64,000 nucleotides of DNA from contig JAUXRX010000007.1 in NCBI GenBank assembly GCA_030681645.1, positions 528,576-592,575 of the forward strand. The letters are read 5' to 3'. The position numbers and the translations under genes were made by a program. The DNA is from Archangium sp. (GTDB taxonomy: Bacteria; Myxococcota; Myxococcia; Myxococcales; Myxococcaceae). The notes under the pieces are model-generated. The model did no database searches, was not told the DNA's origin, and saw nothing but the letters and a program-made list of their open reading frames with translations. Shown here piece after piece: positions 18,573 to 26,356 of this stretch (position 1 is its first letter; each line of letters begins with the position of its first letter).

Positions 18573-18707
18573 GTGTGGCTCCGGGGTGCGACGGGGTCGG
18601 CGCCCTCAGTGCAACCGCGCTACCAACCCAACCTCCTGATTTCCCGAGCCGAAGGCCGCTCGGCCGTCCATCCCGCGAGACGACTCGACCGCGAGCCGTG
18701 ACCTTGA

Positions 18708-18728
18708 GTGTCAGTGCCTCGTGAGACG
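18708..18728 (+). promoter_or_regulatory. GTGTCAGTG-N4-GTGAGA motif, copy 2
   Basis: Both blocks match copy 1 at 15867 with the same four-base gap. They overlap a TGACCT-N5-GTCA element at 18699-18713. The motif lies upstream of the FHA gene and supports a start downstream of 18736 for that gene. Confidence 0.35.
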
Positions 18729-18870
18729 GTGAGGCATGATCGAGGCAACCCGTTGCGCGCGTGTTCAGCGGTCGGTGGCTCCTCTTCGCCAGGACGGCGT
18801 CACCCGCGTCGGCTCGATCCGCACGTTGCTCCGTACGAGCCCCAGGCAGGCGTTCTGCGACAAGCAGCGG

Positions 18871-19635
18871 ATGATGGCGTCGGCCGTCATCGAGGAGCGT
18901 CGGCCCGGGCTCTTCGTCTTCGCCGCGCACCTCCAGTACGGGCACGTCGCCCGGCTCTGGCTCGAGGCCAGCGCTCAGCCTCGCGCCGGCACCATCGGGC
19001 GGCACCAGGCTGTCGACCTCGCGCTCCCCCTCGATGACGCGCTGTCGCTGCGGCACCTGCTCTTCGTCGTGCGCAAGGCAGGGCAGGGCGTGCAGTTCCA
19101 GGCGATCGATCTCGAGACGTGCAACGGCATGCAGCTCGAGTCGGGCCAGGCGGTGCGGTTGGTCGAGGCGTCGGGCCCGCTCATCCTCTGCGCGTCTGAT
19201 TTCCTGTTCTTCTGCTTCCCCACGGGCCAGCCCTTGCCGTGGGATCGCGATTGCCTCGATCCGTGGGGCTCGCTGCGGCCTCGCCTGGTGACCCGCCAGG
19301 TCGGCTCGGACTTCGAGTGCACTGAGCCCATGGCGGGGTGGGTGACCACCCAGACGAAGCGCGGCGAAGGCGTCGTCTCGTTCGGCAACTCCGCGCTCAG
19401 GGCCGGCGTGCTCATCGGCCGCGCCGAGCGGTGTGATGTCGTCGTTCCCGTGAACAGCGTGTCTCGGGTGCACGCGGTGCTCATCTTGCTCGATGATGGA
19501 CTTTGGGTACTCGACGCCGGGAGCACCAATGGCACGTGGCGGCTCGACGAGGAGCTCAAGATCGCCCGGGTGGGCGAGGGCGATCGGTTGGGACTCGGCT
19601 CCGAGGTGTTCCTCGGGTGGCGGGGTGCTCATTGA
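18871..19635 (+). CDS. Tandem FHA-domain protein
   Basis: 254 residues from the ATG at 18871. The frame is open to an ATG at 18736, but that extra N-terminus is Arg/Cys-rich and unlike a protein. The first FHA-like domain (about 10-125; GTIGRHQ...SLRHL) is degenerate. The second (about 170-254) is canonical, with GRAERCDVVVP, SRVHA and STNGTW, the phosphothreonine-binding loop residues. FHA proteins bind phosphothreonine in Ser/Thr-kinase signalling, which is extensive in myxobacteria. The partner kinase is not in this window. No catalytic domain is present, so an adaptor role is likely. Confidence 0.82.
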   Translation: MMASAVIEERRPGLFVFAAHLQYGHVARLWLEASAQPRAGTIGRHQAVDLALPLDDALSLRHLLFVVRKAGQGVQFQAIDLETCNGMQLESGQAVRLVEASGPLILCASDFLFFCFPTGQPLPWDRDCLDPWGSLRPRLVTRQVGSDFECTEPMAGWVTTQTKRGEGVVSFGNSALRAGVLIGRAERCDVVVPVNSVSRVHAVLILLDDGLWVLDAGSTNGTWRLDEELKIARVGEGDRLGLGSEVFLGWRGAH

Positions 19636-19637
19636 GG

Positions 19638-19685
19638 GTGAGCCCCTCACCCCAGCCCTCTCCCCGCTTCGCAGGGAGAGGGAGC
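19638..19685. repeat. Dispersed hairpin repeat, family A copy 2
   Basis: A CCCTCACCCCAGCCCTC lead-in is followed by the CTCTCCCC / GGGAGAGGGAG hairpin. It fills the gap between two convergent genes and may act as a bidirectional terminator. Confidence 0.85.
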
Positions 19686-20350
19686 TAGGCCGGGGCGTGC
19701 TGCTGCGCAGCCTTCTGCTTCTCGCTCTCGGCCCGCAGCGGCGATCGCAGCGCCTCATAGCGGGCGATCAGGTCCTTCTTCCTCGCGATGCGGTCCATCG
19801 GCGGCGCCGGCGCGTTCACCACGATGCTGCACTCGTTGACCCACTCGAACAGCGTGATCGATCGAACCAGCGCCCGGTCTTCTTCGCTCACCGGCCCGCT
19901 CTCGAGCGTGCGCAGCTCGTGCTGCCGCAGCAGCAGCCGCAGGTGCTCCGGGTAGTCCGCCTTCAGCCGCCGCTCGAGCTCCTGCAGCACCGCCGTGTCG
20001 CCCCTGCGCATCAGCTCGAGCACCTCGACCTCGTCGATGGGGTACAGCTTCCCCGTGCGCTCGAGGTGCAGCAGGTTGAGCGCGAAGAGGTGACCCCAGC
20101 TGCAGTAGTCGCAGCCGTTGAAGAACGACGCGAAGGCCGCCACCAGGTGCGCCTCTTCGTTGCCGAGCGTCTTGGCGATCACCTCGAAGCTGGCCTGCGC
20201 TGCCCGCCCCCACTTGATGAGGCCCGAGATGCCGTGCTGCCGCAACAGCTCCTCGTCGAAGTCGACGTAGTACCCGACGTTCATGCCCGCGAACGCGCGC
20301 GCCGTCTTCAGGAACACCTTCTCGTACCAGCTCAGCTCTCTGCGGCTCAT
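19685..20350 (-). CDS. AhpD-like (carboxymuconolactone decarboxylase fold) protein
   Basis: 221 residues. It contains NGCDYCSWGH, with C80, C83 and H87 giving the CxxCxxxH pattern of AhpD-like alkylhydroperoxidase-fold proteins. The helical sequence around it also fits. A thiol peroxidase or redox role is therefore likely. The ATG at 20350 was chosen because it overlaps the stop of the upstream STAS-like gene (ATGA); a longer frame reads through the neighbour out of phase. It forms a two-gene operon with that gene. Confidence 0.7.
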   Translation of the reverse strand: MSRRELSWYEKVFLKTARAFAGMNVGYYVDFDEELLRQHGISGLIKWGRAAQASFEVIAKTLGNEEAHLVAAFASFFNGCDYCSWGHLFALNLLHLERTGKLYPIDEVEVLELMRRGDTAVLQELERRLKADYPEHLRLLLRQHELRTLESGPVSEEDRALVRSITLFEWVNECSIVVNAPAPPMDRIARKKDLIARYEALRSPLRAESEKQKAAQQHAPA

Positions 20351-20739
20351 GCGCCCACCGCCTTCCGCTGCCCCGCCTCGCGGGCCTCGCTCGAAGTCAC
20401 CCAACGCCGGGCGAGCTCCAGGCTCGCGACCGCCTTGGAGTTCTGATCATCCGCCAGGTGCATCACCCAGAGCGCCAGCCCGCGGAAGCGCGCCCGCTCG
20501 TCCACCCACGCTGAGCGGCGCCCGCGCTGGCCCAGCTCGCGCTGCAGGGTCACCAGGTCCTTGCGCACCGCCTCGGGGCAGTCCGTCACCCCGTTGGTGA
20601 TGACCACCACCGTCTTCGGGTTCGCCGCCAGCTCCTGCTTCACCTTCGGCATCGCTTCGGCGACGGTGGCCGGGTCGAGCACTCCGAACCACGCGATGCG
20701 CAGCTGCCCGTCGACGACACTCACTTCACTGCTGGCCAT
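20347..20739 (-). CDS. STAS/SpoIIAA-like small protein
   Basis: 130 residues. The start at 20739 is preceded by GGGAGG five bases upstream. The pattern is beta-strand (QLRIAWFG), helix (TVAEAMPKVKQEL), strand (KTVVVITNG), helix (KDLVTLQRELGQ), strand (RRSAWVDE), which resembles STAS/SpoIIAA-type folds. Such proteins act as anti-anti-sigma factors or lipid/membrane sensors. It is translationally coupled to the AhpD-like gene. The family assignment rests on the fold pattern only. Confidence 0.6.
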   Translation of the reverse strand: MASSEVSVVDGQLRIAWFGVLDPATVAEAMPKVKQELAANPKTVVVITNGVTDCPEAVRKDLVTLQRELGQRGRRSAWVDERARFRGLALWVMHLADDQNSKAVASLELARRWVTSSEAREAGQRKAVGA

Positions 20740-21006
20740 GCACGCCTCCCAAAGACCGGGGACGAATATCAGCCGATTCAGGGGTGGGCCAGACCCATGA
20801 GCAAGTGCGCGAACTTCTTGCGCGCGGCATGTGGGCGTTGCGGAGCCATGCAAGCCGGTGATTTCGTTCGTTTTGACCGAGAAGAGACTTTGGTCACGCT
20901 CGGGCGAGGTGGCTCGCCTGGATTGGGGAGGGGTGGGTCGCTCCGGGTGGAGCGGGACCCCTCGGGCCATGCGGTGCAGCAGACACGTTGGCTCGAGGGG
21001 ACACAC

Positions 21007-21993
21007 ATGACGCGTTGGCGAATGCAGGTGCTGTGGGCGGTGACGCTCACGGCGGGGACCGGTTGGGCGCAGACGGCGCCGATCGTTCCGAGACCGAAGG
21101 CGACGGGCTATTCCACCATCGAGCAGCGCTACAGCTACGCGCCGCCCGATAAGGGGGAGATCGTCATTCCGCTGGGCATCGGTGGCGGCGCCCCGACCGA
21201 GACCATCCTCGAAGAGCCGATCATGTGCTCTCCGCAGGCCCGGGCGAAGGTCACCATCAAGTACGACAAGTCGAAGAACGAGGTGAAGTTCGTCGCCGAC
21301 TTCCACAAGGCGCTGCCGTACCGCATGAGCCACACCCGGCCCGACGTCTCGACGCCCTACAACCAGTTCCCCACCTCGGTGCAGGACGGGAAGTGGCAGA
21401 TGTGGTTCGTCACCCGGCTCCTCAGCTTCGAGACGAACTTCTATTACGACGCGGCCACGCTCCAGCTCATCGGCAACGAAGCGGAGTTCCCCGGCGGGCC
21501 TCCGCCGAACTCGTTCCCCATCTCGGTGCCCACGCTGCACATGGTCTGCTCGCCCATCTTCGAGGGTGAGCCCGACGGCGACGCCCACCTCGAGGTGACG
21601 TACCGCTACGATCAGATCCTCGACGATCGCGGCGCGGGCGGCACCTACGCGGCCTTCCTCCCCTACAACCTCTGCAAGCCCGATCAGTACGGCGTCTATT
21701 ACGTGAACGGTGGGTTGCCGGTGTCGAAGGCGCCGAACTTCGACCAGGTGCTGCAGAGCATCTGGGAAGGCTACGGCATGGCCATCTCGTCCAGCCTCGA
21801 GCCCGACCCCAAGCCCGCGTACCTCAACAGTCGCGACAACACGATGATCGGCTGGGGCGGCGCCTACCCCATCGGCGTGCCCGACGGCATCGTGTCCGAC
21901 CCCATCAGCGGCCTGCTGCGCAACCGCACCACCTGCGGCACGCACGAAGCTCCGGCCTTTCCGCCTGCGTACTTCAACGTCTGTGGTCCGTGA
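21007..21993 (+). CDS. Secreted protein of unknown function
   Basis: 328 residues. The ATG at 21007 follows a GAGGGG site and opens a signal peptide (MTRWRMQVLWAVTLTAGTGWAQ). The earlier in-frame ATG at 20797 would add a low-quality N-terminus. The mature protein is rich in Tyr, Pro and Asp and has several cysteines, but I recognise no family. It lies directly upstream of a di-haem oxidoreductase and both are exported, so they may work together. A GGGTC/GACCC hairpin with a small bulge (20935-20960) lies in the leader. Confidence 0.7.
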   Translation: MTRWRMQVLWAVTLTAGTGWAQTAPIVPRPKATGYSTIEQRYSYAPPDKGEIVIPLGIGGGAPTETILEEPIMCSPQARAKVTIKYDKSKNEVKFVADFHKALPYRMSHTRPDVSTPYNQFPTSVQDGKWQMWFVTRLLSFETNFYYDAATLQLIGNEAEFPGGPPPNSFPISVPTLHMVCSPIFEGEPDGDAHLEVTYRYDQILDDRGAGGTYAAFLPYNLCKPDQYGVYYVNGGLPVSKAPNFDQVLQSIWEGYGMAISSSLEPDPKPAYLNSRDNTMIGWGGAYPIGVPDGIVSDPISGLLRNRTTCGTHEAPAFPPAYFNVCGP

Positions 21994-22004
21994 GGGAGGC
22001 CATC

Positions 22005-23324
22005 ATGAAAAACACCATCATCGCGTTCTCCGTCCTCGCGTCGTTCACCGCCGCAGCGCAGCAGTGCAATCACGGCGGTCACAATCACAGCCACAGCCAC
22101 GGCAACGGCCAGGCGTCCGTCATCGGCGCGCCGGTGCCGGGGCTCACCGCGCAACAGCAGGCGCTCTTCGCCGCGGGGAAGGCCGCCTACGAGAAGGACT
22201 TCACCGTGGCCGAGGGCCTGGGGCCGCTTTTCAACCGCACCTCGTGCGCGGCCTGCCACGGCACGCCCGTCACCGGAGGCCAGGACCCGGAGATCACCGC
22301 CAACAACGTCACGCACTTCATGATCGAGAACCAGGGCAACTGGTTCCTCGCGCTGGAGTTCGGCGGGCCGGTGCAGCAGCTGCGCTCCATCGCGACCGAG
22401 CCGGGCGGCGCGTCCTGCACCATGCAACCCGACGTGGTGGCCCCGCTGCCCGGGCTGCGCACCAGCAGCCGGCACACTCCGCCGGTCTTCGGCTTCGGGT
22501 TGCTCGACGCGGTGCCTGACGCAGAGATCCTCGAGTACCAGGGCAGGAAGCCGTGGAAGGACCCCTCGGTCATCGGCTTCGCCAACGCGGGCATCGAGCT
22601 CGAGGCCCTGGTCAGGCTCCAGGCCTTCAGCTTCGACATCACGCGCAAGCAGCCGGCGGGCATCGGCCGGGTGGGGCGCTTTGGGTGGAAGGCCCAGACG
22701 GCCACGCTCTGGCAATTCACCACCGAGCCCTTCAACATCGAGCTGGGCGTGTCCACGCCGTTCTTCCCCCGGGAGAACACCCCCAACGGAGGCCCGGTGC
22801 CGGCGGGCTGTGGGCTGGCGAGCGCGCAACCCAACGACACGGGCAGCGCGAATTCGCTCAAGCTCTTCCACTTCCAGGCGCTGCTGGGCGCTCCTCCGAG
22901 CAAGCCGCTCACGCCCAGGGCCCGCTACGGGGCGGTGATCTTCCAGGCCGTGGGCTGCGCCGACTGCCACCGCGCGAAGCTGAAGACCGGCGACTACCAC
23001 ATGGCCAACCCCGACGGCTCGGTGCAGCGGGTCGACGCGCTCTCGGACAAGGAGATCTTCCCGTACAGCGATCTCCTGGTGCACGACATGGGCCCGGGCC
23101 TCGAGGACGGCCGCGTGATGGGCCGCGCGTCCGGCCGCTTCTGGCGCACCACGCCGCTGTGGGGCAATCGCTTCAAGAACCGCTACCTCCACGACGGCCG
23201 CGCCACCACCATCGACCAGGCGATCGACCTGCACGGCGGGGAGTCGGCGCGGTCCACCCAGCTCTACGAGCAGCTCAGCCCCCAGCAGGAAGCCGCGCTG
23301 CTCGAGTTCATCGAAGGGTTGTGA
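22005..23324 (+). CDS. Di-haem c-type oxidoreductase (DUF1111/COG3488 family)
   Basis: 439 residues. The ATG at 22005 is preceded by GGGAGG, five bases away, and opens a signal peptide (1-19). Two haem c sites are visible: CAACH (C81, C84, H85) and CADCH (near residue 316). A His-rich metal-binding run, HGGHNHSHSHG, follows the signal. The family was once annotated as putative thiol oxidoreductase and is periplasmic. Possible substrates include peroxides or sulfur compounds. It starts 11 bases after the unknown secreted gene, so the two form an operon. Confidence 0.85.
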   Translation: MKNTIIAFSVLASFTAAAQQCNHGGHNHSHSHGNGQASVIGAPVPGLTAQQQALFAAGKAAYEKDFTVAEGLGPLFNRTSCAACHGTPVTGGQDPEITANNVTHFMIENQGNWFLALEFGGPVQQLRSIATEPGGASCTMQPDVVAPLPGLRTSSRHTPPVFGFGLLDAVPDAEILEYQGRKPWKDPSVIGFANAGIELEALVRLQAFSFDITRKQPAGIGRVGRFGWKAQTATLWQFTTEPFNIELGVSTPFFPRENTPNGGPVPAGCGLASAQPNDTGSANSLKLFHFQALLGAPPSKPLTPRARYGAVIFQAVGCADCHRAKLKTGDYHMANPDGSVQRVDALSDKEIFPYSDLLVHDMGPGLEDGRVMGRASGRFWRTTPLWGNRFKNRYLHDGRATTIDQAIDLHGGESARSTQLYEQLSPQQEAALLEFIEGL

Positions 23325-23333
23325 CGGGCCCGC

Positions 23334-24074
23334 TCACGGCGCGCTCAGCTCGCGCGCCGCTGAGCGAAGCCTGACTGCACGGGCCGGGTCGGGGGCGAGC
23401 CCCGGCCGGCCCTTCACCAGCGCGAGGCCCAGCTCGAGGCACGCGCCGGCCACGCCGCCCTCGCAGGCCTTGTCCAGCAGGCGGGCGCCTTCTCCCGGCT
23501 CCTCGGTGCCCAGCCGGCCGGAGAGCAGGGCAGAGCCGAGGCGCGCGCAGGAGAACGAGTCACCGCCCTCGCAGGCCCGCGTCGCGAGCGTGCGGGCGCG
23601 CGAGGCCGCGGTGGCGGCTTCCACGCCGGCGTCGAGCTCGCGCAGCCTCGCGAACAGCAGCTCGCAGGCTTCGAGCTCACCCGCATCGCACTGCTGGGGC
23701 AGGAGCCTCCCCGCGGCTCGGGAGAACTCGGCGAGCTGACCCGCGTCGGCCGTCGGGAGCGCCCCCGCGCGCACGCAGCCCCGCCCGTCGCCCTTCTCGC
23801 AGGCCACCCCGGCCAGCCGCTGCGCGCCGGTGAGATCGCGCCCGCCGTCGGCAGGATCCACCCAGAGGCGGCTCGCCTCGTAACACTCCCGCGGCTCGCC
23901 CCGCTCGCACGCCTGGAGGCAGGCCGCCAGGTTCGCGCACGGCCCGGGCGGCGGGGCCGCTCGCACGCGCTTCGCCGGACCTGCGTCTGGCCTCGCTGGG
24001 CTGGGCTCGTTCGCGCATTTGCAGCCAGCGAAGAAGGCGAGCAGGCAGAGGCTCAGGCGCAGGAGCTGAATCAT
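23334..24074 (-). CDS. Cys-rich Sel1-like repeat lipoprotein
   Basis: 246 residues from the ATG at 24074. The signal ends in a lipobox-like FAGC (Cys18). The rest has repeated ACEGG, ACEKGD and C-x(n)-A-C spacings with helical ~36-residue units (for example KACEGGVAGACLELG), as in Sel1/TPR-like repeat lipoproteins. Such proteins usually scaffold protein interactions in the periplasm. It converges on the di-haem gene with nine bases between coding ends. No specific partner is evident. Confidence 0.72.
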   Translation of the reverse strand: MIQLLRLSLCLLAFFAGCKCANEPSPARPDAGPAKRVRAAPPPGPCANLAACLQACERGEPRECYEASRLWVDPADGGRDLTGAQRLAGVACEKGDGRGCVRAGALPTADAGQLAEFSRAAGRLLPQQCDAGELEACELLFARLRELDAGVEAATAASRARTLATRACEGGDSFSCARLGSALLSGRLGTEEPGEGARLLDKACEGGVAGACLELGLALVKGRPGLAPDPARAVRLRSAARELSAP

Positions 24075-24184
24075 GAGCCGCGCCTCATACACCGGGTGCG
24101 TAGCTCGCGTGGAGCTCTGCGTTTGCCATCGCCCTCATGCGTCAGGCCCGGCCGATGCAGTGAACGAAACCAAGGAGGCCACCC

Positions 24185-24541
24185 ATGGCCCATCCACTCG
24201 TTCACTGGGAGTTGATCGTCTCGAGCACCGAGAAGGCGCGGAACTTCTACGGCAAGGTCTTCGACTGGACCTTCGATGACAAGACGTACCCCGGGTACAC
24301 GCTCATCCGCACCGGGCGCGACGCGGGCGCGGGCTTGATGGCGAAGCGCTCGGCCGCCCCGGCGATGGGCGCGAACACGTACTTCGAAGTGAGCGACGTG
24401 CAGCTCACCCTGCAGAACGTGATCGAGTCGGGCGGCACCGTGATCGTCCCGAAGACCGAGATCTCCAACCTCGGCACCTTCGCCATGTTCCAGGACCCCG
24501 AGGGCATCGCGGTCGGGGTGCTGCAGCCGCTCCGTCACTGA
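24185..24541 (+). CDS. VOC-family (glyoxalase-like) protein, copy 1
   Basis: 118 residues preceded by an AAGGAGG site. The pattern WELIVSSTEKARNFYGKVFDW...AMFQDPEGIAVGVLQP is the single-domain vicinal oxygen chelate fold. Metal and substrate cannot be assigned. It is followed 51 bases later by a close paralogue of identical length, and the pair is a recent tandem duplication. Both may dimerise or act on related small electrophiles. Confidence 0.85.
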   Translation: MAHPLVHWELIVSSTEKARNFYGKVFDWTFDDKTYPGYTLIRTGRDAGAGLMAKRSAAPAMGANTYFEVSDVQLTLQNVIESGGTVIVPKTEISNLGTFAMFQDPEGIAVGVLQPLRH

Positions 24542-24592
24542 GGCCTGCCCGTTGCATCAGGATCGGGCTCCCCAAAGAAGAGGAGCTGCACC

Positions 24593-24949
24593 ATGGGTAA
24601 CCCGATCATCCACTGGGAGTTCGTCGTCCCCGACGCTGAGAAGGCCCGCACCTTCTACCGGAAGATCTTCGGCTGGCGCTTCGACGACAAGGCCTTCCCC
24701 GGCTACACCATCATCGACACCGGATCTCCCCCGGGTGGCGGCATGATGGAGCAGCGGGGTGGCGCTCCCATGGCCGGGCTCAACACCTACTTCGAGGTGA
24801 GCGACCTGCAGCACACGCTCCACGACGTGCTGGAGCTGGGTGGCAAGGTGCTCGTGAAGCCCACGGAGATCCCCACTGTTGGGGCCTACGCGATGTTCGC
24901 GGATCCTTCAGGAATCGCCGTCGGCGTGCTCCAGCCCGTCAAGCGGTGA
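24593..24949 (+). CDS. VOC-family (glyoxalase-like) protein, copy 2
   Basis: 118 residues with the same architecture as copy 1 (WEFVVPDAEKARTFYRKIFGW...AMFADPSGIAVGVLQP). A GAGGAG site precedes the ATG. Divergence between the copies lies mostly in the middle, around the substrate pocket (MEQRGGAPMAG against MAKRSAAPAMG), suggesting drift in substrate preference. Metal-binding His/Glu residues are only partly obvious. Confidence 0.85.
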   Translation: MGNPIIHWEFVVPDAEKARTFYRKIFGWRFDDKAFPGYTIIDTGSPPGGGMMEQRGGAPMAGLNTYFEVSDLQHTLHDVLELGGKVLVKPTEIPTVGAYAMFADPSGIAVGVLQPVKR

Positions 24950-24995
24950 TCCTGGTTGCGCGCAGCCCTGCATTTCCTGCGCACGGAGGCATGCG

Positions 24996-25688
24996 ATGAC
25001 CAGGACCGGTTTCGTGTCGATCGTGCTCGTCGCCAGCCAGGTCGTGGCGCAGCAGCCAGAGAGCTGGCGCCGTGAGCTCACGTCTGCCGGTGTCCGCGAC
25101 GCGCGCATTCTCGAGGTCATGGAGCAGGTGAAGCGCAGCGACTTCCTCCCGAAGTCTCAGCTGCCGTTCGTCATGGAGGATCGCCCGCTGCCCATCGGTC
25201 ATGAGCAGACCACCAGCCAGCCCTCGCTCATCGCGCTCATGATGCAGGACCTGAGGCTGAAGCCCGGGTGCACCGTGCTCGAGGTCGGCACCGGGTCCGG
25301 TTACCAGACCGCGCTGCTCGCGCGCCTGTGTACCCACGTGTACAGCATCGACATCGTCGAGCCCCTCGCCCTCGAGGCGAAGCGGCGGCTCGCGGCGCTC
25401 GGGTACGCCAACGTGCAGGTGAAGGCCGGTGATGGGTATCTCGGGTGGCCCGAGCACGCGCCGTTCGATGGGATCATCGTGTGCGCGGCGGCGTCGAAGG
25501 TGCCCCAGCCGCTGCTCGCGCAGTTGAAGAAGGGCGGGCGCATGGTGATCCCCGTCGGGGAGTCGTCGGACTCGCAGTTGGTCGTGTTCGAGAAGGACGC
25601 TGCGGGGAAGGTGAGCCAGGTGAAGGGCATTCCGGTTCGCTTCGTGCCGTTGATCGGGGACAACGCCGAGCGCGACAGGCGGAACTGA
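24996..25688 (+). CDS. pcm: Protein-L-isoaspartate O-methyltransferase, exported form
   Basis: 230 residues from the ATG at 24996, with GGAGG a few bases upstream. A signal peptide (about 1-20, ending VVAQQ) precedes the PCMT core. Motif I (VLEVGTGSGYQTALLA) and post-I (VYSIDIVEPLALEAKRRL) bind S-adenosylmethionine. The family repairs L-isoaspartyl residues in aged proteins; an exported version would act in the periplasm. How it gets its methyl donor there is unclear. It ends six bases before a hairpin repeat. Confidence 0.88.
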   Translation: MTRTGFVSIVLVASQVVAQQPESWRRELTSAGVRDARILEVMEQVKRSDFLPKSQLPFVMEDRPLPIGHEQTTSQPSLIALMMQDLRLKPGCTVLEVGTGSGYQTALLARLCTHVYSIDIVEPLALEAKRRLAALGYANVQVKAGDGYLGWPEHAPFDGIIVCAAASKVPQPLLAQLKKGGRMVIPVGESSDSQLVVFEKDAAGKVSQVKGIPVRFVPLIGDNAERDRRN

Positions 25689-25693
25689 GTCTT

Positions 25694-25738
25694 TCTCCCT
25701 CTCCCTGCGAAGCGGGGAGAGGGCCGGGGTGAGGGGCG
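25694..25738. repeat. Dispersed hairpin repeat, family A copy 3
   Basis: It carries the CTCTCCC / GGGGAGAGGG hairpin and a GGGGTGAGGGGC tail, directly after the pcm stop. An inverted second copy follows 15 bases away. Confidence 0.85.
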
Positions 25739-25753
25739 AATTGCACCTCACGT

Positions 25754-25803
25754 GAGCCCCTCACCCGGCCTGCGGCCGACCTCTCCCCGCTTCGCAGGGA
25801 GAG
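25754..25803. repeat. Dispersed hairpin repeat, family A copy 4 (inverted to copy 3)
   Basis: GTGAGCCCCTCACC lead-in and CTCTCCCC / GGGAGAG arms, in the opposite orientation to copy 3. An extra TGCGGCCGA segment is inserted before the hairpin. The two copies together form a large inverted repeat between convergent genes. Confidence 0.8.
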
Positions 25804-25809
25804 CTTTCT

Positions 25810-26235
25810 TCAGCGCGGGAAGCGGAAGCGCACGTGGCACGAGGTGCAGCCGTCGAGCACCGCACCCAGTTGGCGCGTCGTCGCCGTCACGACGTTCTTC
25901 TTCGACGCCTGCAGCAGCTTCACCAGCTCACCGTGGAACGCCTCGTCGGTTTTCACGAAGTCGGCGACGGTCGCGTCCGTGCGCGGCGGCTTCCAGGCGC
26001 CGGAGGTGATCGCCTTCTCCGTCTCACCCTTCGCCTCGTGCACCTGGTGGATCGCCGCGGGGATCGACGTGGTGGTGCCTCTCTCGATCGCCACCAGCGA
26101 GGTGACCACCAGCGCGTGCAGCGCCTGCATCTCCTTCTGCACGGCGTTGAGGGGTGGGGTGCCTGCGTCGATGATCGCCGGCTTCACCTTCGGCTTCGGA
26201 TCCTGGGCGAAGGCGACGAACGAACACGGTGACCG
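25810..26235 (-). pseudogene. c-type cytochrome (cytochrome c'-like) lacking its signal-peptide start
   Basis: The frame carries a helical protein ending in CTSCHVRFRFPR, a CxxCH haem site at the C-terminus as in cytochrome c'-like proteins. The only usable start is a GTG at 26187, inside the mature chain. Upstream, the same frame reads SFVAFAQDPKPK, which is the end of a signal peptide, and then loses sense around 26235. The N-terminus has been removed by a deletion that joined it to a truncated DUF1905 gene. Without export the haem site cannot be filled, so the gene is probably dead. Confidence 0.65.
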
Positions 26236-26356
26236 GCGTGCGGCCCCAGCCCCCGGTCGCCGGCGGCGCGTACTTCTTCGGCACGGGCGCGAAGGCCCAC
26301 CCCCCGGGGCCGGGATAGCGGAACAGCTTTGATCTGAAGCGCAGCCTCACTTCCAT
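26232..26356 (-). pseudogene. Truncated DUF1905-type gene, 5' fragment only
   Basis: From the ATG at 26356 the frame reads RFRSKLFRYPGPGGWAF and then APVPKKYAPPATGGWGRTP. This is the recognisable N-terminal part of DUF1905-family proteins. Similarity stops after about 41 codons, where the sequence continues as the end of a signal peptide in another frame. The rest of the domain is missing. The ATG overlaps the end of abiEii by ten bases. Confidence 0.65.

Noticed and set aside
20797..21006. Longer start for the secreted protein at 21007
   Set aside because: The extra residues are low quality and would bury the signal peptide; a ribosome-binding site precedes 21007.
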